This document shows positions 19,928 to 27,248 of a DNA stretch of 39,362 nt, in pieces (the stretch's first letter is position 1; each line of letters begins with the position of its first letter). A program made the translations under genes and the position numbers. The stretch is from Verrucomicrobiaceae bacterium E54 (GTDB lineage: Bacteria > Verrucomicrobiota > Verrucomicrobiia > Verrucomicrobiales > Akkermansiaceae), in contig JAKZES010000050.1 of the NCBI GenBank assembly GCA_022548915.1, positions 1 to 39,362 on the forward strand, written 5' to 3'. The notes under the pieces were generated by a model. That model made no database searches. It was given only the letters and a program-made list of their open reading frames with translations, and was not told the origin of the DNA.

Positions 19928-22523
19928 GATCATAGGGTTGACTTTCCTGGTGGCGCTCGGCTGGACCACCATATCGGTTTCAGCGGCCGAGCTCTCAGCG
20001 GGCGGTTATCATGTCGTCCGGGTGGATGGCGGCGGAGTCAAAGGTCTTGGCGACCGAACTTACGGACAACTTGGCAGCAACCCAACAGGTGTTCCGTCCA
20101 CCGTCGCCGGCCTCACCGGGGTCACTGAAGTTACTGCCGGCGGGTTCAGTACCGTGGCCTTGAAGTCCGACGGCACGGTCTGGTTTCTCGGTGAGTCCAG
20201 CCTCCAGCACACCACCCCGCACGGGACGCCCAACCCGGTCTCGACACCGGTGCAGGTCGCAGGACTCAGCGGGATTGACGCCATCGCGGCGGGTCACCGG
20301 CACTTTCTGGCACTCGATTCCGACACGGGGAATCTCTACGCCTGGGGTCACAATGGCAGCGGTCAGGTTGGCAACGGGGGATTGCTGGATCTTTCCACGC
20401 CTGTGGTGGTGCTTGCCGGAGTGACATCAATGTCTGCTGGCGATGGATTTTCACTAGCGACAAGGGGTGACGGCACCTTGTGGGCATGGGGTAGAAACAG
20501 CCACGGCCAACTTGGACTCGGCGACACTGCTGATCGGTTGAGCCCCGCCCAAGTTACGGGTATCACCACTGCTGAAGCTGTGGCGGCCGGAGGCCAGCAC
20601 ACACTCATCCGCGTGGCTGGGGGTTCGGTTCTCGCCACCGGGAACAATGAATTCGGACAACTCGGCCTTGGCAACACCACCTCGGTTTCCTCTCCTACCA
20701 CGGTTCCCGGACTCAGCGGCATCACCGCATTGTCCGCGGGATATTTCCACTCCGCTGTCTTCGGTCCAGCCTCTCAGATTTCGCTGTGGGGGCGCAATTT
20801 CGAAGGCCAGTGCGGTGGTGGGAACAGCTCCCCGGTTACCTACACCTCTCCCCATGCCCTTTCAGGGGTCTCCGGCACTCCCACCGGCATCGAATGCGGC
20901 TACCATTTCACCCTGATCGAACTCGCCGACGGATCGTTCCTGGGAACCGGAAGCAATTCCGATGGACAGCTCGACGGTAGTTCCGTCGCCGATCAGGACG
21001 ACAGCCAGAAAATTCTCGCGCCTGAGAGCATACCGCTTTTGCCCGATTTAATTCCTCCCAGCCTCAATGCGATAAGCCCTGCCAACGGTGCATCCGGAGT
21101 ATCGACCACCACTTCCCTCGTGATGACCTTTGACGAGGTCGTGCAAGAAGGTAGTGGCAATCTCCTCATCAAGGAGAACCTCGGCAACGCCATCGTGGCG
21201 ACCATCGACATCAGCTCCGTCCCGCTGAGCAATGCGGAGGTCACCATTGACCTGCCCGTTGCCTTGGCACACGGCACGCGTTACTATGTCGAGATCGATG
21301 CCGGTGCGCTGATCGACCTGTCCGACAATCCCTTCGGAGGAATCGCCGGGTCGAAGGTGTGGAGCTTCACCACCGCCATCGCCACCACTCCGACCGCCTC
21401 GTTGATCGCGCACTACTCCTTCGACGTGGACAATACGGGAACGACCCCGGACTCGATCGGCAGCGCCTTCGCCACACTCGGTGGTGGAGTCTCGATCAAC
21501 GGCACTGAGTTTATTGCGGGAGGAGGTGCCTTGGAAATGACCGAGAGCGGAGGAACCGTTGCGACATCTGTGGACGGAGCGGTGACCAGCAACACCTTCA
21601 CATGGACCGATGATGCCCGCACCCTGACCTTCTGGTGGAAGGCTAAAGCGCCTGCAGCGAATGTTTTGCAAGGCACCTACGTGTCCTTCGGGGATACTAT
21701 CGCCAATGGAACTCGCTTCGACATCAAGGAGTCGCACGCACCCGGAGCCGCTACCCAAGGCAACCTGCGGGTCGAGGTGCAGGGAACCGGGCAAACGACA
21801 GATCCGACTGACTTCGATGATGGCAACTGGCATTTCGTCGCCGTGACGGTGCCCGACAACGCGACATTCGCAGACATATCATGGTTTGTGGATGGCATCG
21901 CCACCGATTTGAATGCCAGCACGAACACCCTCGATATCGCGACTGGGTCGAGTCCACTGGTCTTCGGCGATTCCATCATTACGCCGCCCGCACCCAACTC
22001 TGACAACCGCACGCCAAACGGCTACATGGACGAGTTCCAACTCTACGACGAGGTCCTGAGCGATTCTGAAATTTTATTCCTCTACAACAATCCCGGCAGC
22101 GTGATCGGCAATCCTGTCGAAGATTTTGAAAACTACATCTCCAACCCCGCCTTCGGCCTCGACCCGGGCGATCAGGGATTCAATCAGGATCCGGATGGCG
22201 ACGGTCTCACCAACGGACTCGAAGCCTGGTTCGGCACCCACCCGGGCGACTACACCGTGGGGCTCGCCAATCTCGGCACCGACGGCACGGTCTCCACCTT
22301 CACCCACCCGCAGAATGAGAATCCTCCAGGAGATATCTCAGGATACTACCAGTGGTCGCCCAACCTCATCGACTGGTATGCCGGCGATCGCGTGGACGGT
22401 CCGCCGGGCGGGCCAACAGTCCTCTTCTCAGTTAGTTCTTTAGGAGCGACCACTACCGTCACGGCCACCGCCTCGGCACCTGTGGCAAGATCTTTCTTTC
22501 GGGCCTGTGTGATCCAGAACTAA
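19917..22523 (+). CDS. Secreted RCC1-repeat / Ig-like / LamG chimeric protein
   Basis: An 868-residue exported protein (signal peptide about residues 1-23). Residues 25-380 or so form RCC1-like propeller blades (repeats such as YAWGHNGSGQVGNGG, WAWGRNSHGQLGLGDT, TGNNEFGQLGLGNTT). Residues 385-490 are a Big_5-type Ig domain (PPSLNAISPANGASGVS...). The LamG cassette is at about 497-732. After that comes a DPDGDGLTNGLEAWFGTHP calcium-binding loop and a C-terminal module ending FFRACVIQN. It overlaps the sulfatase stop by 11 bases, so it is probably made together with it. It looks like an extracellular scaffold or glycan-binding protein; no catalytic motif was found. Confidence 0.87.
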   Translation: MRNKIIGLTFLVALGWTTISVSAAELSAGGYHVVRVDGGGVKGLGDRTYGQLGSNPTGVPSTVAGLTGVTEVTAGGFSTVALKSDGTVWFLGESSLQHTTPHGTPNPVSTPVQVAGLSGIDAIAAGHRHFLALDSDTGNLYAWGHNGSGQVGNGGLLDLSTPVVVLAGVTSMSAGDGFSLATRGDGTLWAWGRNSHGQLGLGDTADRLSPAQVTGITTAEAVAAGGQHTLIRVAGGSVLATGNNEFGQLGLGNTTSVSSPTTVPGLSGITALSAGYFHSAVFGPASQISLWGRNFEGQCGGGNSSPVTYTSPHALSGVSGTPTGIECGYHFTLIELADGSFLGTGSNSDGQLDGSSVADQDDSQKILAPESIPLLPDLIPPSLNAISPANGASGVSTTTSLVMTFDEVVQEGSGNLLIKENLGNAIVATIDISSVPLSNAEVTIDLPVALAHGTRYYVEIDAGALIDLSDNPFGGIAGSKVWSFTTAIATTPTASLIAHYSFDVDNTGTTPDSIGSAFATLGGGVSINGTEFIAGGGALEMTESGGTVATSVDGAVTSNTFTWTDDARTLTFWWKAKAPAANVLQGTYVSFGDTIANGTRFDIKESHAPGAATQGNLRVEVQGTGQTTDPTDFDDGNWHFVAVTVPDNATFADISWFVDGIATDLNASTNTLDIATGSSPLVFGDSIITPPAPNSDNRTPNGYMDEFQLYDEVLSDSEILFLYNNPGSVIGNPVEDFENYISNPAFGLDPGDQGFNQDPDGDGLTNGLEAWFGTHPGDYTVGLANLGTDGTVSTFTHPQNENPPGDISGYYQWSPNLIDWYAGDRVDGPPGGPTVLFSVSSLGATTTVTATASAPVARSFFRACVIQN
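21402..22110 (+). repeat. LamG cassette, copy 3
   Basis: Third copy of the LamG-coding stretch, inserted between an Ig-like domain and a calcium-loop tail inside the RCC1 chimera. It shares most bases with copy 1, including GGCACTGAGTTTATTGCGGG and following runs. Confidence 0.9.
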
Positions 22524-22579
22524 GGTGAAGAACATTCGATCGTTCCTGTGTCCTAGTGTCCCGCGCGTCGCATTTTGCC

Positions 22580-24028
22580 ATGATTTCAAAATATCGCTCC
22601 ACCATCGCCGCCGTCGCCTCCGTCCTATGCCTGACCACGATGGCCACTGCGGAGGCCCGTCCGCCCAACGTATTGATCATCGCGATCGACGACCTCAACG
22701 ACTGGGTCGGCGGCCTGGTCGGCCATCCTCAGGCAGTCACCCCGAACATCGATCGGCTCGCCGCACGGGGCGTGCGCTTTGACAATGCCCACTGCCAGGC
22801 GCCGGTCTGCAATCCGTCGCGCGCCAGCATGGGCATCTCGCTCTACCCGAGCAGCACCGGCATTTACTTCCTGAACCCGGACATCCTCGAGTCGGAACCT
22901 GCCAAAACCATTCCAACCTATCCGCACCACTTCCAGAATCAGGGCTATGCCGTGTCGGGCGCGGGAAAGCTCTTCCATGGCGAGAGCAACAAGGACCACT
23001 TGCCGAACTGGGCGGGCAACTTCGGCGGCATTGGCCCGCTGCCGCCAAAAAAACTGACCAACTTTCCCGGTCACCCGCTGTGGGACTGGGGTGCCTATCC
23101 GGAAAAGGATGAGCAAATGCCCGATTACCAAATCGCCACATGGGGCATCGATGCACTGAAAAATACCGATCCCAGCAAACCGTTCCTGCTCGTCACCGGA
23201 TTCTTCCGACCTCACGTCCCCCAATACGCGCCACAACACTGGCTCGACAAGTTTCCGCTCGAATCGATCAAACTCCCGGAAGTGATCAAAGGCGACCTCG
23301 ATGACATTTCACCCTACGCCATCGACATTACCCGCCTCAAACACGTTGCCCCGACCCATGAATGGGTCGTCGAACACGGTGAATGGAAGAACCTCGTGCG
23401 CACCTACCTCGCCTGCGTTGCATTCGTCGACCACCAGGTCGGCCGCGTGCTCGATGCCCTCGACGCCAGCGGTAAGGCCGACAACACCATCGTGATCCTG
23501 TTTTCCGACCATGGCTTCCACCTCGGAGAAAAGGAGCGCTGGGCAAAGCGCAGCTTGTGGGAGGACAGCACCCGCGTGCCACTCATCATCGCCGGCCCGG
23601 GCATCGCCAAAGGCGTCGACTGCGGCAAAGCGGTCGGCCTGATCGACGTCTACCCGACACTGCTCGACCTCACCGGCCAGCCCTCACCCGGAAAACTCGA
23701 AGGTATTTCACTCAAGCCCCTATTGAAAAACCCTCAATCCGACTGGTCGCACATGGCACGCACTGAGTTTGGGCCAGGAAACTACACGCTGCGCTCCGAG
23801 CGCTACCGCTACATCCATTACGTCGATGGCTCTGAGGAGTTCTATGACCACGACTCCGACCCGAACGAATGGCACAACCTGATCGAAAAATCCGATCTGA
23901 AGGAGATTATCGATGATCACCGCAGCCAAAAGCCCGCCAGCCACCACCGAGTGCTGGGCAAAGGCTCCACCGGTCATGATTCCTTCGAAGCCTCTGAATA
24001 TCGACTCAGCCTGCCATCTGCGAAATAG
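22580..24028 (+). CDS. Secreted sulfatase (iduronate-2-sulfatase-like)
   Basis: A 482-residue exported sulfatase (signal peptide about residues 1-25, ending in TAEA). Metal aspartates are at about 37-38 (IDDLNDW). The canonical active-site motif C77-N-P-S-R81 provides the formylglycine cysteine. LFSDHGFHLGEKERWAKRSLWEDSTRVPLI is the segment typical of iduronate-2-sulfatase-like enzymes (S1_7-type), with DH metal ligands and a substrate-contacting lysine. The start at 22580 gives the signal peptide; the frame is open from 22556. It follows the RCC1 chimera by 56 bases and ends the likely operon that starts at 16380. The substrate is probably a sulfated uronic-acid or fucose-containing polysaccharide; this is inferred. 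Confidence 0.94.
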   Translation: MISKYRSTIAAVASVLCLTTMATAEARPPNVLIIAIDDLNDWVGGLVGHPQAVTPNIDRLAARGVRFDNAHCQAPVCNPSRASMGISLYPSSTGIYFLNPDILESEPAKTIPTYPHHFQNQGYAVSGAGKLFHGESNKDHLPNWAGNFGGIGPLPPKKLTNFPGHPLWDWGAYPEKDEQMPDYQIATWGIDALKNTDPSKPFLLVTGFFRPHVPQYAPQHWLDKFPLESIKLPEVIKGDLDDISPYAIDITRLKHVAPTHEWVVEHGEWKNLVRTYLACVAFVDHQVGRVLDALDASGKADNTIVILFSDHGFHLGEKERWAKRSLWEDSTRVPLIIAGPGIAKGVDCGKAVGLIDVYPTLLDLTGQPSPGKLEGISLKPLLKNPQSDWSHMARTEFGPGNYTLRSERYRYIHYVDGSEEFYDHDSDPNEWHNLIEKSDLKEIIDDHRSQKPASHHRVLGKGSTGHDSFEASEYRLSLPSAK

Positions 24029-24157
24029 CAATTCTTGTTACCGCAGAATTCAAAGCCTCCGCCGCATCCTCAATAGCCACACCATGGACCGCCCCTCCCT
24101 TTTCCCTCCGGTTCGGTCGAACGGCTCTTGCGGAAGTCACATGGCAGAAGGAAACCT

Positions 24158-24172
24158 GTCACCCGAGGTGAC
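24158..24172. promoter_or_regulatory. Operator 4 (GTCACC-CGA-GGTGAC)
   Basis: A perfect palindrome with flanks (GAAACCT before, CCGC after) matching sites 2 and 3. It lies 113 bases before the PEP-CTERM protein gene at 24285. The 130 bases before it (24029-24157) hold no gene I can support and no clear regulator relic. Confidence 0.87.
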
Positions 24173-24193
24173 CGCTTACCAAGAAAAATAATT

Positions 24194-24222
24194 TTGTGCC
24201 GTTCCGCGTGGCACTCCATAAA
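24194..24222 (+). promoter_or_regulatory. Predicted promoter P4 for the 24285 gene
   Basis: TTGTGC (24194-24199) starts 21 bp after operator 4. A 17-bp spacer leads to CATAAA (24217-24222), the most convincing -10 box of the five. Confidence 0.6.
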
Positions 24223-24284
24223 TAGGCACGAATTTGGACAGAGTCCCGATATCCCCTCTACAGAGCCATCACAAATTACACACC

Positions 24285-24986
24285 ATGAAACTCCTGCGCT
24301 CCTTACTCACCAGCTCCGCCATGATCACCACATCCCAAGCCGCGGTGATCGCCCAATACAACTTCGAGACTGTGGCGAGTCGACTGTCCTCTTCAGACAC
24401 GGAATTAAATACCACCGCAAGCGACCTGGGCATCGCAAGTATTCCCGGATTGGAAGTCAACAGCCAACATACCAACCGGCAATCGACGGGTGATTCCCTC
24501 ACCTTTGATGCCCCCGTCTCCGGCTCCGCGTTGGTAGGCTCGTATGGTGATATCAAGTCCTTCTCAAACTCCCTCGACGCTGCGATTACGGCAAGCCAAT
24601 ACGTTGGATTCACCATTACTCTTGGCGGAGCCGCCTCGATCAATCTTACTTCATTCAGTTTTGCAACAGACATTACGAATGGCACGGCTGCAAAAAACTA
24701 CTGGTTGTTGGCGGATGTGGTTGGCGGAACTTTCACTACGGTCGATCAAATCGGCTCAGGGGACTTCACCACCAATGGATCCGAATCCATCACAACATTT
24801 TCCACGTCCACTTTCAGTTCCAACACCGAATTCCGCCTCTACTTCGACACGGGAGCTTCAACCTCATCTCACGGATTTGCGGTCGATAACATCACGCTCG
24901 ATGGCACCGTCACCCCCATCCCCGAACCCGCCGCCGCCCTGCTCGGCGGTCTCGGGCTGTTCGCTCTGCTGCGTCGCCGCCGTTAG
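24285..24986 (+). CDS. Secreted PEP-CTERM protein
   Basis: A 233-residue protein with a signal peptide (about residues 1-21, ending SQAAVIA), a beta-rich body (GFTITLGGAASINLTSFSF, TEFRLYFDTGASTSSHGFAVDNITLDG), and a C-terminal PEP-CTERM signal IPEPAAALLGGLGLFALLRRRR. The body is a common surface-protein fold in this phylum with no enzyme motif. It has operator 4 and promoter P4 upstream and a strong terminator 28 bases after its stop, so it seems to be a single-gene unit of the regulon. Confidence 0.87.
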   Translation: MKLLRSLLTSSAMITTSQAAVIAQYNFETVASRLSSSDTELNTTASDLGIASIPGLEVNSQHTNRQSTGDSLTFDAPVSGSALVGSYGDIKSFSNSLDAAITASQYVGFTITLGGAASINLTSFSFATDITNGTAAKNYWLLADVVGGTFTTVDQIGSGDFTTNGSESITTFSTSTFSSNTEFRLYFDTGASTSSHGFAVDNITLDGTVTPIPEPAAALLGGLGLFALLRRRR

Positions 24987-25014
24987 CGCCATCTTCTGAT
25001 CTGGCTTGAGTTTC

Positions 25015-25047
25015 AAACCGCATCATCTGAGAGGTGATGCGGTTTTC
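25015..25047 (+). terminator. Rho-independent terminator after the PEP-CTERM gene
   Basis: A perfect 11-bp stem (AAACCGCATCA at 25015-25025 and TGATGCGGTTT at 25035-25045) with a nine-base loop, ending in TTTTC. It separates the 24285 unit from the 25097 gene. Confidence 0.85.
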
Positions 25048-25096
25048 TGTGCCCGATACAGCCAAACGGGGCGTAACCCACAGACTCCATTGATTC

Positions 25097-26908
25097 ATGA
25101 AAACCATATTGCACCTCCTCCTCGCAGGGCTATTTTCCTCCTCCCTCGCGAGTGCCAAAACAAAGGAAACTCCGCTCGATCCGGGATTGCCGAACATCCT
25201 TCTGATCGGCGACTCGATCTCCGGTGGCTATCAAAAACAGGTCAGGCGCGCGCTCAACGGCAAGGCCAATGTGGTGAAAAACCAAGGCAACGCCGAGTGG
25301 ACCGGCACCGGACTCCAAAAAATCGATTCCTATCTCGGGGATAGCAAATGGGACATCATCCACTTCAATTGGGGACTCTGGGACATCTACGGATGGCGAT
25401 ACTACGATGAAGATCGTTCGCCGGCAGCCTACGCCAATCGTCTCGATCAATTGGTGACACGGATGGAAAAAACCGGTGCCAAGCTCATCTGGGCCACCAC
25501 CACCCCCGTCTGCCCCGGCCCGGAGAAAAGCATGCTTCAGCGCCACAATCGGGAAGTCGTCATCACCCGCGAACAACAGGAGCAATACCGCGATGCCGCG
25601 CTGAAGGTCATGAAAAGGCATGGCGTCGAAATCAACGACCTCTACACCTACATCCTGCCCGGCCTCAAAAAGTTCTCACCCGCGGCGGACAACGTCCACT
25701 TCAGCGGCAGCGGTTGTGCGCACCTGGCCAAAAAAGTCACCGCAACCCTGGGAAAGGCCATCGAAGATTTGCCCAGGCAGAAGTATGACGTCGCCGCCTA
25801 CTACTGGCCGTCCTGTCATTTCGACGAGCGTTGGGCGACGTTCTTCCCCGATGGCAGCCAAGGCGAGTGGGAGAGCATCCGCAACGCCAAGCCGAAGTTT
25901 GAGGGCCACTGGCAACCTCGCGTGCCGGCCTGGGGATACCTGATGGACAACGATCCGAAGGCGATGGAGAAGAAGATCGACGCGGCGGTGAGCCACGGGG
26001 TCAACGTGATGCTCTTCGACTGGTATTGGTTCGAGAACAAACCCTTACTCGAGAGCGCGCTCAACGACGGTTTCCTCAAGGCCAGGAACTCGCAGAAGAT
26101 GAAGTTCTACCTGATGTGGGCCAACCACGATGCGAAGACGGCATGGGACATCCGTCGTTCCCACGACTTGGAAACCATCTGGCCGGGCAGCGTTGACCGC
26201 CCGACTTTCGAGACCGTGGTTGCACGGGTCATCAATCAATACTTCTCCCAGCCCAACTACTACCAGATCGATGGCAAACCGGTGTTTTCGATCTACGACA
26301 TGAACAACCTGATCAAGGGACTCGGGGGTGTGAAAGAAACGGTCGATGCACTCGATTACTTCCGTGCCGAGGTCAAGAAGGCCGGGTTTCCGGGACTTCA
26401 TCTGCAGATGGTCTACTGGGCGCAGGTGCCCAAGATCGATGATTCCGGCTTTGCCAGCGCCAAGGGCAGTGCCGCCAACACGATCAAGACCTTCAAGGTG
26501 GATTCAATCACCAATTACCAGTTTGTCCACCTTGCCCGTGCCGAGGCGGACTACATCAAGTGGGCCGACAAAGCGCTGGCCAACTGGCCGAAGTGGTCAA
26601 AGCAATTCGATATTCCTTACTTCCCCCACGTTTCGATCGGTTGGGACAACAACGCGAGGTTCGTAGGGAAACGGGAAGCGGTGACCGAGAACGTGAATCC
26701 CGAGGTCTTCAAACGATACTTGTTGAAGGCCAAAGCCTACGCCGACGCTCATCCGGACCAACCCAAACTCATCACCATCAATGCCTGGAACGAGTGGGTG
26801 GAGGGTAGCTATCTCGAACCCGACGAGCGCTTCGGCATGGGCTACCTTGAAGCGGTGCGGGAGGTGTTTGGTTCTGGGGAGGTTCCGAGGTCCGGGGCAG
26901 CCGAGTAG
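25097..26908 (+). CDS. Secreted SGNH/GDSL hydrolase fused to a GH99/WbsX-like glycosidase domain
   Basis: A 603-residue exported two-domain enzyme (signal peptide about residues 1-20). Residues 30-225 are an SGNH hydrolase: nucleophile Ser40 in IGDS, Gly64/Asn91-type oxyanion positions (KNQGN, HFNWGLWD), and the Asp198-His201 pair in DNVHFSG. This suggests a carbohydrate esterase such as a deacetylase. From about residue 230 there is a WbsX/GH99-like TIM-barrel domain (YDVAAYYWPSCHFDERW, NVMLFDWYWFENK, and INAWNEWVEGSYLEPD near the end). The pairing suggests deacylation and cleavage of one glycan. No operator lies directly upstream, and a terminator separates it from the previous gene, so its promoter is unclear. 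Confidence 0.88.
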   Translation: MKTILHLLLAGLFSSSLASAKTKETPLDPGLPNILLIGDSISGGYQKQVRRALNGKANVVKNQGNAEWTGTGLQKIDSYLGDSKWDIIHFNWGLWDIYGWRYYDEDRSPAAYANRLDQLVTRMEKTGAKLIWATTTPVCPGPEKSMLQRHNREVVITREQQEQYRDAALKVMKRHGVEINDLYTYILPGLKKFSPAADNVHFSGSGCAHLAKKVTATLGKAIEDLPRQKYDVAAYYWPSCHFDERWATFFPDGSQGEWESIRNAKPKFEGHWQPRVPAWGYLMDNDPKAMEKKIDAAVSHGVNVMLFDWYWFENKPLLESALNDGFLKARNSQKMKFYLMWANHDAKTAWDIRRSHDLETIWPGSVDRPTFETVVARVINQYFSQPNYYQIDGKPVFSIYDMNNLIKGLGGVKETVDALDYFRAEVKKAGFPGLHLQMVYWAQVPKIDDSGFASAKGSAANTIKTFKVDSITNYQFVHLARAEADYIKWADKALANWPKWSKQFDIPYFPHVSIGWDNNARFVGKREAVTENVNPEVFKRYLLKAKAYADAHPDQPKLITINAWNEWVEGSYLEPDERFGMGYLEAVREVFGSGEVPRSGAAE

Positions 26909-27000
26909 GGCAGGATCTCCCGTCACCACCCACTCAGCATGCCCTCCTTCAGCGCCTCCGCGACCAGCTCCGCAAGGGAGTGAAACCTTCGCTCAATCAT
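26909..27000 (-). pseudogene. Relic of the regulator gene's 5' end (beside operator 5)
   Basis: From the minus-strand ATG at 27000 the sequence reads MIERRFHSLAELVAEALKEG and continues MLSGW, then hits a TGA exactly where the intact regulator has the second residue of RW, after which REILP again matches RETLP. DNA similarity to 14650-14744 runs up to the stop codon of the 25097 gene. It is a truncated, stop-bearing copy of the regulator at 13602-14744 and keeps its place beside operator 5. Confidence 0.87.
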
Positions 27001-27010
27001 GCCCACACCT

Positions 27011-27025
27011 GTCACTTTAGGTGGC
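27011..27025. promoter_or_regulatory. Operator 5 (degenerate: GTCACT-TTA-GGTGGC)
   Basis: A weaker copy of the operator: each half differs from GTCACC/GGTGAC at one position. It is preceded by ACCT and followed by CGCTTG. Its position relative to the regulator relic and to P5 is the same as at sites 2 and 3. Confidence 0.72.
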
Positions 27026-27046
27026 CGCTTGTCGAGGGGGATCCCT

Positions 27047-27075
27047 TTGCGTCGGGCAGTATGGTTGGCTCATGT
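27047..27075 (+). promoter_or_regulatory. Predicted promoter P5 for the 27249 gene
   Basis: TTGCGT (27047-27052) starts 21 bp after operator 5. A 17-bp spacer and TCATGT (27070-27075) follow. Confidence 0.5.
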
Positions 27076-27098
27076 TCATGGGCATTGCCACCATTTGT

Positions 27099-27200
27099 CC
27101 TCCAGTCTCCGCCAACCGCCGCCGCTCGATGAGCTTTGGCGGTCAGGAGGCTACGACAGGCAGGACGGCCCGACCCAAGGGCTGTTTCGGAGGCCTCGTC
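27099..27200 (+). repeat. Leader repeat copy C (5' UTR of the 27249 gene)
   Basis: The most diverged of the three leader copies, but it keeps the hairpin ACCGCC...GCTC-GAT-GAGC...GGCGGT. The only hairpin change is in the loop (GAA to GAT); both stems are intact. It lies between P5 and the start codon. Confidence 0.78.
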
Positions 27201-27248
27201 CCAAGGCAGTTTCCTGCCATGCAATCAAATCGACACAAAGTCCGGCCC

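Noticed and set aside
25048-25096. A sixth operator upstream of the SGNH/GH99-like gene
   Set aside because: No half-site pair is present; the gene may be outside the direct regulon or be reached by read-through.
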